Below are positions 8,787 to 17,024 of a stretch of 56,869 nucleotides of DNA, piece after piece (the stretch's first letter is position 1; every line of letters begins with the position of its first letter). The stretch is from Levilactobacillus hammesii DSM 16381 (lineage in GTDB: Bacteria > Bacillota > Bacilli > Lactobacillales > Lactobacillaceae). Below the pieces are notes generated by a model. The model searched no databases. It saw nothing but the letters and a program-made list of their open reading frames with translations, and was not told where the DNA came from. The position numbers and the translations under genes are program-made. Where the stretch lies: NCBI RefSeq assembly GCF_001434395.1, contig NZ_AZFS01000061.1, forward strand, positions 263,144 to 320,012, in the 5' to 3' direction.

Positions 8787-9176
8787 CCGCCTTACCGTTC
8801 GCCAAATTTGGACCGGAACGCGGTGGGCAGGACGGCCAAAGCCTGTGGAGCGGTCTTTGACCTCGCTCTGAGCCGGAAAACCACCGTCTCAGAGTCGCCA
8901 TTTTTCAAGTGGAACACTTGAAAAATCCCACGGCTGGGTCCAAATTTGGCTCACTCACGGCTACTTAAATGACCGACCATTATGGTTGGCAAAACCCAGT
9001 TGCCTTGGCGATGTCTGGATAAATTTAATTGCCAGGAACCAGCGTAACCGGAGACGGCCAGAGATGGCGGTAGCTGTGGCGACGGTGTTGACCAAGGGCT
9101 TTACTCGGTCTACAGCGTGGGACGTGGTTGGAGACCGGTGAACCTTACCGGGCTTCAATCCGATTCTCAGGCCGCA
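8787..9176 (+). repeat. Structured repeat element, copy 2 (subfamily 1, 3' truncated)
   Basis: Domain A is intact. The closing helix pairs 8801-8813 with 8938-8950 over 13 bp without mismatch. Inside it are GGCCAAAG/CTTTGACC (8834-8841/8855-8862), CTCTGAG/CTCAGAG (8866-8872/8888-8894) and a hairpin at 8900-8926. Domain B starts near 9048, has the TTGACC/GGTCTA and CCGGT/ACCGG hairpins, but lacks the 3' strand that closes it. The copy lies between convergent genes. See the findings for base-pair comparison. Confidence 0.82.
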
Positions 9177-9220
9177 AGTGAAGCGATCACGGCCACAGCG
9201 CCAAAGATTAATTTGTAATT
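9167..9220 (-). pseudogene. Possible remnant of a signal-peptide-encoding gene start
   Basis: On the minus strand GAGGAG (9226-9231) is followed five bases later by codons for NYKLIFGAVAVIASLAA and a stop. This is a hydrophobic run typical of an exported protein, with no ATG. It runs straight into the truncated 3' end of repeat copy 2. It could be the stump of a gene interrupted by the element, or chance. Confidence 0.25.
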
Positions 9221-9250
9221 TCGTTCTCCTCAGTTTTACCCAATTTCATT

Positions 9251-9298
9251 AAAAATAGTCCTGAACCCCAGCAGTTGCTGTGATTCAGGACTATTTTT
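9251..9298 (-). terminator. Bidirectional hairpin terminator
   Basis: AAAAATAGTCCTGAA pairs with TTCAGGACTATTTTT across an 18-nt loop. It ends transcription of the minus-strand gene at 9334 and could act on plus-strand readthrough. Confidence 0.85.
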
Positions 9299-9333
9299 GT
9301 GATACCATTTTCAGTTTCCGGCCATCGCCCCGT

Positions 9334-9753
9334 TTACCGGGGCATGGGCTTGCGGAGAATCTCAGCCTTTTTGCGCAGTTGTGCCCGCGTCTGGCTCACG
9401 AGAATATCAGTTGGGTGGGCGATGCGACCGTCCAGAGAACCCCCAAAACTCGCGACACAGAAGCTAACAAATCCCCAAGCCGATGGTGACCAGTACCCAA
9501 AGTAAGGAGCCACAGCCACCATAACCACGAAGAAACCAATACTGAGTAAACCACTAAATCCCTGTCGACCAAACCGATTGAAATAGGGATATTGCCGAGT
9601 AAATAGGTAATCGACAATTAGAATCGCTGCCATGGTCCCCAGTGCAAAGTGCTTGACCGTCAGTCGATCGATAAAAATTACGGGACTCATCATCAGCATC
9701 AGCGTCATTAGAAACCAAAATGAATGAAAACCATACCGCCAGTCATACCGCAT
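9334..9753 (-). CDS. Small integral membrane protein, unknown function
   Basis: 139 residues from the preferred ATG at 9753 (MRYDWRYG), which has GAGAGG 8 nt upstream; the frame is open to an ATG at 9792 without a ribosome site. Four hydrophobic segments can be seen: FWFLMTLMLMM, FALGTMAAILIV, GLLSIGFFVVMVAVAP and WGFVSFCVASFGG. A basic cytoplasmic tail (RAQLRKKAEILRKPMPR) follows. No family recognised. Confidence 0.6.
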   Translation of the reverse strand: MRYDWRYGFHSFWFLMTLMLMMSPVIFIDRLTVKHFALGTMAAILIVDYLFTRQYPYFNRFGRQGFSGLLSIGFFVVMVAVAPYFGYWSPSAWGFVSFCVASFGGSLDGRIAHPTDILVSQTRAQLRKKAEILRKPMPR

Positions 9754-9864
9754 TCCGGTCGCCTCTCTTTCAATCAACAATCGCATCTTCATTGATAGAA
9801 GTTTAGCATGGGGTTCCTAAAAATAGGTTAACTCGCGGCTGCTATGGTAAAGCCAACGGCAATA

Positions 9865-11265
9865 CTAACGCGAAGCAGTTGGCTGTGAGACCTTGAACGC
9901 TCGAAGCATACAGAGCAAGGCCAGGCCCCCCGTTACGACCAGGACCAGTAAGGCCCACTGGGAACCCACGGCCGTTTTAACCACGGTGCTCCCCTGTCCA
10001 CTGGCTTGACTGGTTGAAATAATCATGGAGACCACCGCGGTTCCCATGGCGCCAGCAAACTGCTGCATGGCATTCATCAGGGCGTTGCCATCGGCCTTTA
10101 GTTCCGGCTGTAATTGTTTCAGGCCAGCCGTCATGACGTTGCCAAATGCTACACCAATCCCGACCATGTAAACCACATAAAGACCCAGAATTGCCAATAC
10201 CGACAGATGCCGTGCCGCAACCGTCATCACAATCAGACTGAGTGTCACGGTGCTTAAGCCCAAGATAATTGGCCGCTTGGCGCCAAACCGATCGAGGATC
10301 TGACCCCCAATCGGCGAGAAGGCCGCTCCGATAACGGCTCCTGGCAAAACCACTAGCCCGGCAACAAACGCCGTTCTTTCATCTACTAATTGAAGATAAT
10401 TAGGTAGGATAAAGGAAAGTCCCAGAGCCGTCGTTTGGATGAGGAAGAACGCTGCCAAATGCCAAGCAAACGCCTTATTTTTCACCGTATCGAGCTTGAT
10501 CAACGGGTGTTCGACCCGATTAGACCGGAAGACAAACCCGATCAAACCGGCAATGCCGACGACCCAGGCGCCCAGCACAGACCAACTGAATAGCGGCTGA
10601 CTTCCGAGCGAACTAAACCCATAGATGAGGCCCGCAAAGGTTGCCACGACCGTCAACATACTTAGTACGTCGAAACGCTCGTGAACAATGGGTGAAACCT
10701 GTTGAATGGTCTTTAACCCCACGAAAAATGAAACAATCAGAAATGGCAGTAAAATCCAGAAAATATACCGCCAGTTCAAACTCGTGACAAGAATTCCGCC
10801 GTAAGTTGGGCCAATGGCGGGGCCAACCGCCGTAATCAGGGTCCCCACTCCGGTCATCATCCCGATCCGACTCAACGGCACCTGTTCCAAAATAATGTTA
10901 AACATCAGAGGCAACGCAATCCCCGTTCCCAAGGCTTGGACGGCCCGGCCGATGAGTAACCAAATAAAGGCCGGCGCTAGGGCATCAATCAAGAGTCCCG
11001 CAATGAAAAGCAGGTTAGCCGTCACAAAGAGCTGTTTCATCTTAAACCGGCGTTTCAAATAAGATGAAACTGGCACGATACAGGCGACAATTAGAAGATA
11101 CAACGTCGTCATCCACTGGACCGTTCCAGTCGTCACCCCAAACTGTTTCATCAACGTAGGGAACGTAATATTCATTGCTGTTTCAATGATCACACCACTC
11201 AGCGACATTAAACCAGTCGCCAGCACAGCACCCACAACACGTGGTTCAATTTTTTCTGTTGCCAT
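9865..11265 (-). CDS. MFS drug:H+ antiporter, DHA2 (EmrB/QacA-like) family
   Basis: 466 residues with 12-14 hydrophobic helices. The MTTLYLLIVACIVP segment and the motif C region (GIGMMTGVGTLITAVGPAIGPTYGG type, residues about 130-155) are typical of proton-driven multidrug exporters of the DHA2 group. It follows the marR-type gene directly with no gap: the stop codon ends where the ATG begins on the minus strand. The regulator therefore probably controls the pump. The exported compound is unknown. Confidence 0.85.
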   Translation of the reverse strand: MATEKIEPRVVGAVLATGLMSLSGVIIETAMNITFPTLMKQFGVTTGTVQWMTTLYLLIVACIVPVSSYLKRRFKMKQLFVTANLLFIAGLLIDALAPAFIWLLIGRAVQALGTGIALPLMFNIILEQVPLSRIGMMTGVGTLITAVGPAIGPTYGGILVTSLNWRYIFWILLPFLIVSFFVGLKTIQQVSPIVHERFDVLSMLTVVATFAGLIYGFSSLGSQPLFSWSVLGAWVVGIAGLIGFVFRSNRVEHPLIKLDTVKNKAFAWHLAAFFLIQTTALGLSFILPNYLQLVDERTAFVAGLVVLPGAVIGAAFSPIGGQILDRFGAKRPIILGLSTVTLSLIVMTVAARHLSVLAILGLYVVYMVGIGVAFGNVMTAGLKQLQPELKADGNALMNAMQQFAGAMGTAVVSMIISTSQASGQGSTVVKTAVGSQWALLVLVVTGGLALLCMLRAFKVSQPTASR

Positions 11266-11706
11266 TTATGCATTCTCCTCTTTCGTCTTACCCCATTGGG
11301 CAACGCTCTGTAGGGCTAGTTGAAACGCAACCGCCTCTTCGGGGGTGAGATCCACGACCATCCGCTCATCCTGCTGTTTCAAATATGCCGTCACGATGGG
11401 AACTAATTCTTGTCCCTGCGACGTCAATTGTAACTGTCGCTTGCGACTATCACTGGCCGCCACCACCCGGGTTACCAACTCCCGTTCCACCATCCGTTTA
11501 ATCAACATGGAAGCGGTGGAACGCTGAACGTGAAATTCTCGTTCCACATCCACTTGGAAAGTCGCAACGTTCCCGCGCCGGCCCAAATAATCAACCACGG
11601 ACATCTGCATCCCCGTCAGCCCATACGGCTGGGCAAAGGCATTCATTTCAAGGTTCATTTGATGTTCCGCATCGCGTAACCACGCGCCTAATCTTCTATC
11701 AGACAA
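11266..11706 (-). CDS. MarR-family repressor of the adjacent efflux gene
   Basis: 146 residues. The winged helix covers about 30-105, with the recognition region RSTASMLIKRMVERELV and the wing DSRKRQLQLTSQG. It is first in a two-gene operon with the MFS exporter. An 18-bp palindrome just upstream is the likely binding site, giving a self-regulated, inducible efflux unit. Confidence 0.87.
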   Translation of the reverse strand: MSDRRLGAWLRDAEHQMNLEMNAFAQPYGLTGMQMSVVDYLGRRGNVATFQVDVEREFHVQRSTASMLIKRMVERELVTRVVAASDSRKRQLQLTSQGQELVPIVTAYLKQQDERMVVDLTPEEAVAFQLALQSVAQWGKTKEENA

Positions 11707-11723
11707 TGACCCACGTCCCTTCT

Positions 11724-11741
11724 TTGTTAGTCAGCTAACAA
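11724..11741. promoter_or_regulatory. Palindromic operator upstream of marR-MFS operon
   Basis: TTGTTAG-TCAG-CTAACAA is a perfect 7+7 inverted repeat 18 bp upstream of the marR-type start. Size and place fit MarR binding sites. Confidence 0.72.
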
Positions 11742-11800
11742 TTTTAGACCGATTCTGTCCAAAATTCAAGAGGAAACTTCTCCGCCCCACTTTGGTGCCT

Positions 11801-11841
11801 AAAAAGGGAGCGTTCCAAACACACGTGCTTGGAATGCTCCC
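11801..11841 (-). terminator. Rho-independent terminator of the pyruvate oxidase gene
   Basis: GGGAGCGTTCCAA pairs with TTGGAATGCTCCC, with a T run on the minus strand. Confidence 0.88.
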
Positions 11842-11860
11842 TATCGATCATCAATTAAAA

Positions 11861-13621
11861 TTAAAGATTGTCACCCTTAGCTCGCAACAACTCACCTAAG
11901 GCAGGTTGTGCCTTAACATCAATGTGATTCTCCTTGGCGTAAGCGTCTACCGTTTCTTGACCGTAGAGCTTGGCATCCAATGGCATGAAGGCCGTGCCAA
12001 TTGGATCATCATCCTTGATGACGGCATTGACGACGATTGGCTTCTTATTGCCCTTGGCCTGAAGATCCTTAATCTGATCAAAGACCTTTTCAACCTCGGC
12101 ATTGTTGGTTACGGTAAACCCAATGCCGCCTAAACCTTCGGCAACCTTAGCCCAATCAGCATCGGTCAGGTCAACCCCATACAAGTGTTGTTTCGTATCA
12201 ACCTGTTCTCTGTAAATGAACCCGAAACGACGGTTACTGAAGACCACGTTGATGACTGGTAATTCATAACGGGCTTCCGTAATAATATCTGGGGCAACCA
12301 TGGCAAAGCCACCATCACCGGAGAATGACCAGGCTTGCCCTTCTGGAACGCTTAAGGCGCCGGCCATTCCGGCTGGTAAGCCGTAGCCCATCGTGGCAAA
12401 TAACCCGGACAAAACGAACCGTTGTTGCTTGTCCATTGGCAATCCCCGAACAGACCATTCGGAAACGTTCCCGGTATCGACCCCATACGTATCCTTTGGG
12501 CCCACCATTGCGGCAACCTTCTTGGTCACGGCCTCGGGTGCCAGGCCGTGGCTATCATCATCGGCCAGTTGAGATAACCACTTGTTCCAGTTTTGTTTGT
12601 TTACGCGGTTGGCTTTAATCCAATCCGTTTCAGGTAACGTTTCACCCGTGGCAATCATGGCCTGGAGGTAACTCTTGGCGTCACTGATGACCGCGTAGTC
12701 AACGGGAACCATCTTACCAATATCAAAGGAATTATCGTTAACTTGGATAATCTTGATGTTCTTAGGCCAGAACTGAGCGAATGGAAATTCGGAACCCAGG
12801 AACAGAATCAAATCGGTGTGTTGTAAGGCCTCAAAGCCTGACTTAGAGCCTAACCGACCGAACGTCCCAATGGCATTAGGATGATCCGTTGGAATCACAC
12901 CGGTTGCCGGTACCGTATTGATCACAGGAATATTGAATTGTTCACTGAACTTAACCAATTCATCCCGGGCACCCAACAAGCCGCGACCAGCGTAGATCAA
13001 AGGGTGCTTGGCCGCCTTCAAGAGTTCCAAGGTTGCCGTAACGGCCTTAGGATCAATCGTTTGGGTAAACGTGTCGGACACTGTATTCGGCGTCTTGACC
13101 GGTTCATAATCGATTTCAGTTGCGGAGAGATCTTCTGGAATGATGACGACGGCAGGACCCTTTTGCCGGTAAGCTTCACGAATAGCCTGGTTCACCATGT
13201 AAGGCAGTTGTTCAGCCGTGGTGGCCGTACGATTGTAAACCGCCACGTCGCTAAACATAGGCGTTTCATCCATTTCCTGGAAGTAGTTCGTGTTCATCGT
13301 CGCCGTGGGTACTTGGCCCACTAAGGCTAACATTGGCACGTGGTCCATCTTGGCATCATACAGGCCGTTAAACAGATGCGTTGCACCAGGACCAGCGGAA
13401 CCAAAGGCGACCCCCACTTTGCCCGTGTACTTGGCATCAGCCGCAGCGGCTAAGGCCCCAACTTCTTCGTGACGCACCTGAATATATTGAACCTTATCCT
13501 TCTCAAGGTACAACCCTTCTACGGTGTGGTTGATTGAACCCCCAGGAATCCCATAGAGGTGATCAACGCCCCATGCTTCCAAAACTTTTACCAACGCTTG
13601 ACCCGCAATCATCTTTGTCAT
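11861..13621 (-). CDS. pox: Pyruvate oxidase (TPP- and FAD-dependent, H2O2-forming)
   Basis: 586 residues, close to the usual ~600. The ThDP-enzyme layout is clear: an N-terminal PYR domain with the cofactor-activating Glu in RHEEVGALAAA, a central FAD domain, and a C-terminal PP domain with GDGGFAM near residue 434. The enzyme converts pyruvate, phosphate and O2 to acetyl phosphate, CO2 and H2O2. AAGGAG lies 10 nt before the ATG. It is a single gene with a cre-like site at 13700-13714, consistent with known catabolite control of lactobacillus pox genes. Other ThDP oxidases are possible, but the match to Pox is good. Confidence 0.85.
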   Translation of the reverse strand: MTKMIAGQALVKVLEAWGVDHLYGIPGGSINHTVEGLYLEKDKVQYIQVRHEEVGALAAAADAKYTGKVGVAFGSAGPGATHLFNGLYDAKMDHVPMLALVGQVPTATMNTNYFQEMDETPMFSDVAVYNRTATTAEQLPYMVNQAIREAYRQKGPAVVIIPEDLSATEIDYEPVKTPNTVSDTFTQTIDPKAVTATLELLKAAKHPLIYAGRGLLGARDELVKFSEQFNIPVINTVPATGVIPTDHPNAIGTFGRLGSKSGFEALQHTDLILFLGSEFPFAQFWPKNIKIIQVNDNSFDIGKMVPVDYAVISDAKSYLQAMIATGETLPETDWIKANRVNKQNWNKWLSQLADDDSHGLAPEAVTKKVAAMVGPKDTYGVDTGNVSEWSVRGLPMDKQQRFVLSGLFATMGYGLPAGMAGALSVPEGQAWSFSGDGGFAMVAPDIITEARYELPVINVVFSNRRFGFIYREQVDTKQHLYGVDLTDADWAKVAEGLGGIGFTVTNNAEVEKVFDQIKDLQAKGNKKPIVVNAVIKDDDPIGTAFMPLDAKLYGQETVDAYAKENHIDVKAQPALGELLRAKGDNL

Positions 13622-13699
13622 TTAAATCGCACTCCTTAGATATGGGTGTCGCCTAAAAAAGCACCTCGAAATCATTGATTAGTCACATCATAGTCCGTT

Positions 13700-13714
13700 T
13701 TGAAAGCGAATACC
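13700..13714. promoter_or_regulatory. cre-like site (CcpA) upstream of pox
   Basis: TTGAAAGCGAATACC matches WTGNAANCGNWNNCW at 14 of 15 positions, about 80 bp before the start codon. A second inverted repeat, AGTGA-N6-TCACT (13738-13753), lies just beyond, between CTTACT (13725-13730) and AGTAAG (13755-13760). It could bind another regulator. The remaining intergenic bases up to 13972 hold nothing I recognise. Confidence 0.65.
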
Positions 13715-13972
13715 AGTATTTCTACTTACTTTTTGTTAGTGAAAATAATCACTTAGTAAGTTAGCCTGCCTAATCCCCATAAATACCGCGGTTTCGGTAA
13801 ATAAAGCGCCTTCACAAAATGATAAATTAATGAGATGCCACGCCACCTAACAAGCCGCAACGCTGGGATCATTCCCAAAAGTATGGCCAGAGGTGATTCG
13901 TCAATGCACCTTAACGTCTATAGCCGGCACGAGCTGCTTGCTGGCCCACGTTTTGGCACCGTAATGGCCAAG

Positions 13973-14018
13973 AAAAATGACTACTTCAGAATTTATCCTT
14001 CTGAAATAGTCATTTTTT
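13973..14018 (-). terminator. Bidirectional terminator after corA
   Basis: ATGACTACTTCAGAA pairs with TTCTGAAATAGTCAT, with A and T runs outside. Confidence 0.87.
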
Positions 14019-14066
14019 GAGTGATGTCCGGACTCTTTACCGAGCCTATGCTTATTTACCCAGATT

Positions 14067-14987
14067 TTACCAAAAATGTCGATGTTTCAACATCAATGCC
14101 ACCCAAACCATCACGCCTAGCGTAATGGCCACAGTGATTAGCCAGGAAACCCCGCCATAGTTGGTGAGGGGTAATTTCACGTTCATCCCATAGAACCCCG
14201 TTACAATAGTAGGAATGGTTAAAACTAGTGACCAAATCGTTAAGAACTTCATCGTGTCGTTTAGGTTATTATTCAAAACGTTATTGAACGTCCGCGAAAT
14301 TCGGTCTACAACATCCGCTTCGATTGCCGTCATTTCGGAGGTCTGTCGTGCTTCAATCACGGCATCGTCTAGACGCTCCTGATTGCTGTCCGATAACTGC
14401 CGGCCAAACGGCGTATTGCTCAGATTCACGGCCATCATGGCATTGTTCCGCGTCGCACTCACGAAGTAAGCCAGGCTTTGTTGCAAGTTAGACAGCGCAA
14501 TCAAATCTTTATTGTCCGGTGACTTATTTAGTTGCTTGTCCAAGCGATTCTGTTCCGCATTAATCTTACGAATCGGCCCAATGAACTGGTCGAACAGGAT
14601 AAACATGCCGACCAACAGAAGCTCGTTGGTATCGTAGATCTGGTTGATTTTTAGCCGTTCACTCAACAGGGTGTTGACCCAATGGGTATTCTTAGTCGTA
14701 ATGGAAAAGACCGCGTTGCCCTTCAAAAGGAACGTCACGGGACGGGTAATATACCGCTGGGATACCTGATCGACCACAACTGGCACGTGCAAAACGAATA
14801 ATTGGGAATTTAAAAATTCATCACGGTCATAGTGGGAACGTTCATTTTCATCGGTAATATACGTCAGGATTTCATCGGTGAGGCCATATTTGACCTGCAA
14901 CTCATCGCGATCGGACGCCTCTTCAACCATGGTCATTACCCATACCAGGTCTTGGTCTTTCGCCCCGAGCTTTTTTTCTACTATCAT
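14067..14987 (-). CDS. corA: CorA-family divalent metal ion transporter
   Basis: 306 residues. A long cytoplasmic funnel domain is followed by two C-terminal membrane helices. The pore signature GMN lies near residue 265 in GFYGMNVKLP, and the protein ends with the basic LKHRHFW. The family forms pentameric Mg2+ (or Co2+, Zn2+) channels. GGGAG lies 8 nt before the ATG. Single gene with its own terminator. Confidence 0.88.
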   Translation of the reverse strand: MIVEKKLGAKDQDLVWVMTMVEEASDRDELQVKYGLTDEILTYITDENERSHYDRDEFLNSQLFVLHVPVVVDQVSQRYITRPVTFLLKGNAVFSITTKNTHWVNTLLSERLKINQIYDTNELLLVGMFILFDQFIGPIRKINAEQNRLDKQLNKSPDNKDLIALSNLQQSLAYFVSATRNNAMMAVNLSNTPFGRQLSDSNQERLDDAVIEARQTSEMTAIEADVVDRISRTFNNVLNNNLNDTMKFLTIWSLVLTIPTIVTGFYGMNVKLPLTNYGGVSWLITVAITLGVMVWVALMLKHRHFW

Positions 14988-15132
14988 GGTCTCTACTCCC
15001 TCACTAAAACAATGCCTTTAGTGTACCACGTCCCCCATGACTGCGCCCAAAAAAATCACGGATTGTTTTTTCAATCCTATTCTGATGGGCCAAGTAAAAA
15101 CTAAATTCACCACACACGGTCGGTCTACATCA

Positions 15133-15172
15133 TAAAAGCCGCCGTTCCAGACCCCACGCCTGAAACAGCGGC
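15133..15172 (-). terminator. Rho-independent terminator of pnuC
   Basis: Minus-strand AGCCGC-GTT-CAG pairs with CTG-AAC-GCGGCT, followed by TTTTAT. Confidence 0.75.
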
Positions 15173-15194
15173 TCCAATCACTAAACCGAATTTA

Positions 15195-15950
15195 TTAGTT
15201 GGTACTTTCACTCAAACTTGCCGCGTAGGCCGTTTCCTGCTTAATCACCCGCGCCCGTTCTTTCTGGTTGTACCAAGGCGAAATGGTGAAGGCCAGCACG
15301 TCGTTAATCAAATAGACGGAACTATTGATAAACATGGCCAAGGTCGCAGAACCTTGCCGGAACGAGATAAACCACAGCACCATTTGAGCGAGGCCGGAAG
15401 CGATCCACCAAATGTATTGATTGTTGAACCGCATAAAGCAAATCACACCCGCCGTCAAACTGATTGCAAAGCTAATCGCGTCGACCCATGGCCGCGGATC
15501 ATCCGTGAAGGCACCGATACCCCAACCGGAGATCAGGTAAACGGCAACCGTCGCAAACAGGGCAATTGCCCAGCTCTTGCCCGTAAACTTACGGATCTTA
15601 GACGCCATATTGACGTTCCAGCTTGCACTCAGCAGAACGGGAATATCCAACGTCAAGACATAGGCCAGCTGTTCAAAAATACTCAGATAGTTTTTGGCAG
15701 CAAAACCGGTCACAATGAAACAAAACGCCGACAAGACACCCAGAAAGCCATTAACAGACTTGGCGGCATTGATGGCCAGGACACACAGCACACCTAGCGT
15801 GGTTCCAATAAACGTCAACACTGTCAGCAACGTTATTTTCTGGCCAACTAGGGTCATCACTTGGCATCCCAGACTGAAAAAGAAGAGATAATAATTCTGT
15901 TGGGGCCACCCCTTAAGTTGGTGAGATAAAAACTGAATATAATGCTTCAT
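15195..15950 (-). CDS. pnuC: PnuC-family vitamin transporter (nicotinamide riboside type)
   Basis: 251 residues with about seven membrane helices. The RFNNQYIWWI segment near residue 175 matches the conserved substrate-site region of PnuC proteins (NxQYxxW). The family facilitates diffusion of nicotinamide riboside, trapped inside by a kinase; relatives carry thiamine or riboflavin. The ATG at 15950 has GGGAG 9 nt upstream and is preferred to the start six codons earlier. A structured leader of about 100 nt precedes it. Confidence 0.85.
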   Translation of the reverse strand: MKHYIQFLSHQLKGWPQQNYYLFFFSLGCQVMTLVGQKITLLTVLTFIGTTLGVLCVLAINAAKSVNGFLGVLSAFCFIVTGFAAKNYLSIFEQLAYVLTLDIPVLLSASWNVNMASKIRKFTGKSWAIALFATVAVYLISGWGIGAFTDDPRPWVDAISFAISLTAGVICFMRFNNQYIWWIASGLAQMVLWFISFRQGSATLAMFINSSVYLINDVLAFTISPWYNQKERARVIKQETAYAASLSESTN

Positions 15951-16064
15951 GCTAATGCGCTCCCTCATGTTTTATTAACCACATATAGTATTTCTCTCGC
16001 CGGCGAGGTGGCTTTTTAGCACAATATATTGTGGTGCTCGTTTTGAACAACAGGTTTGATTATA
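15951..16064 (-). promoter_or_regulatory. pnuC promoter and structured 5' leader
   Basis: Minus-strand extended -10 TGCTATAAT (ATTATA at 16059-16064). The leader has an AGCAC/GTGCT hairpin around the palindrome ACAATATATTGT, a CTCGCCGGCGAG palindrome, and CCAC/GTGG pairing that brings the last part near the ribosome site. PnuC genes elsewhere have NAD+ or vitamin riboswitches. I could not match this leader to any class. The rest of the gap (16065-16224) shows nothing further. Confidence 0.45.
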
Positions 16065-16224
16065 GCACGCAATTTCATCTCTGGAATGAAAAAATTCAGA
16101 TTTGTTTCACTTACATTTCCACGTAAGAAAACGATTACACGCCTGTCCCGTCTTCTGTGAAACAAAAAACTGTAACACCCGTGAATTGCACACTTTGTTT
16201 TATTTGAGGGGAAAAAGGCCAAAT

Positions 16225-16253
16225 AAAAAAGACCAGTCGTGAACGACTGATCT
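16225..16253 (-). terminator. Rho-independent terminator of the MarR gene
   Basis: Minus-strand AGATCAGTCG/CGACTGGTCT with a four-base loop and a T run. Confidence 0.87.
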
Positions 16254-16275
16254 GGTTAGCTATCGCTTAAAACAA

Positions 16276-16755
16276 TCATGCTTCTGGTGATTCCGGTGTT
16301 AGTTTCGCCGTTGCGGTGGCTAACATCTGGGTTAACTCCCCCACCGTCAGCTGACTGCCGTCATCCATAATGGTGGCCTCACTCATGACCTTAGCAGACT
16401 TCACAAGCAGATCATGGCAGGCACGTTCTAGGTCCTCCCCAGTCGTCGTTAATGACAGTGGACGAACCCGGCGATCAGATGTCTGATAGCTCTGTAGAAC
16501 ATAGCCTCGGCGAATTAACTGCGAGATCCCCCGCGAAACTGCAGCCCGAGAAATTCCTCTACTGTCGGCAACGGTAGCTGATGTCAGCTTACCTGGATTT
16601 TCTAAAATATGGTGCAGAATTGCATATTGGTCCACCGAAATCCCCATGGCTCGTTGGAACCGCGTTGCCGATTTTTCCAATTCTCGCTTCAATTCCATGT
16701 AAGATTCGAAAAAACTTTCCGCATGTACGACCTTACTCTTTGCCATAGTATTCAT
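16276..16755 (-). CDS. MarR-family transcriptional regulator
   Basis: About 159 residues. The winged helix spans roughly residues 40-110, with the recognition helix SRGISRAAVSRGISQLIRRG and wing DRRVRPLSLT. It is a single gene with its own terminator. The start is uncertain among three ATG codons at 16758, 16755 and 16746; AAGGA fits 16755 best. GATTAGC-type half sites occur upstream, but no clean palindrome was found. The target is unknown. Confidence 0.8.
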   Translation of the reverse strand: MNTMAKSKVVHAESFFESYMELKRELEKSATRFQRAMGISVDQYAILHHILENPGKLTSATVADSRGISRAAVSRGISQLIRRGYVLQSYQTSDRRVRPLSLTTTGEDLERACHDLLVKSAKVMSEATIMDDGSQLTVGELTQMLATATAKLTPESPEA

Positions 16756-16978
16756 CATATCCTTATCTTTACTTACTAACCGCTAAGATAATTAACACGA
16801 TTAGCAATATGCAAAATGGTTGACCCCATAGAAATATCTATACATTTAATAATAAAGAACAATCTAGCGAAATGCAATAGAATTTCACTAATTTGTCAAA
16901 AAGTTTATGGTTTAAACTACTCCTCGCATCATTTCGACCCACAATTAATCAACAAATGTGATATACATTCGAGTGTAT

Positions 16979-17016
16979 AAAAAAGGCGGCCGCGTTTTCA
17001 CCCGGATCCGCCCCGC
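16979..17016 (-). terminator. Terminator of the GH13 glucosidase gene
   Basis: Minus-strand GGCGG/CCGCC stem followed by TTTTTT. Confidence 0.65.
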
Positions 17017-17024
17017 TTTCAAAT

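Noticed and set aside
13830-13970. Possible divergent copy of the structured repeat between pox and corA
   Set aside because: Only short words such as TGGCCAGAGG match; none of the defining helices is present.
16016-16222. Minus-strand 68-codon open frame in the pnuC leader
   Set aside because: It covers the pnuC promoter and leader and has no ribosome site.
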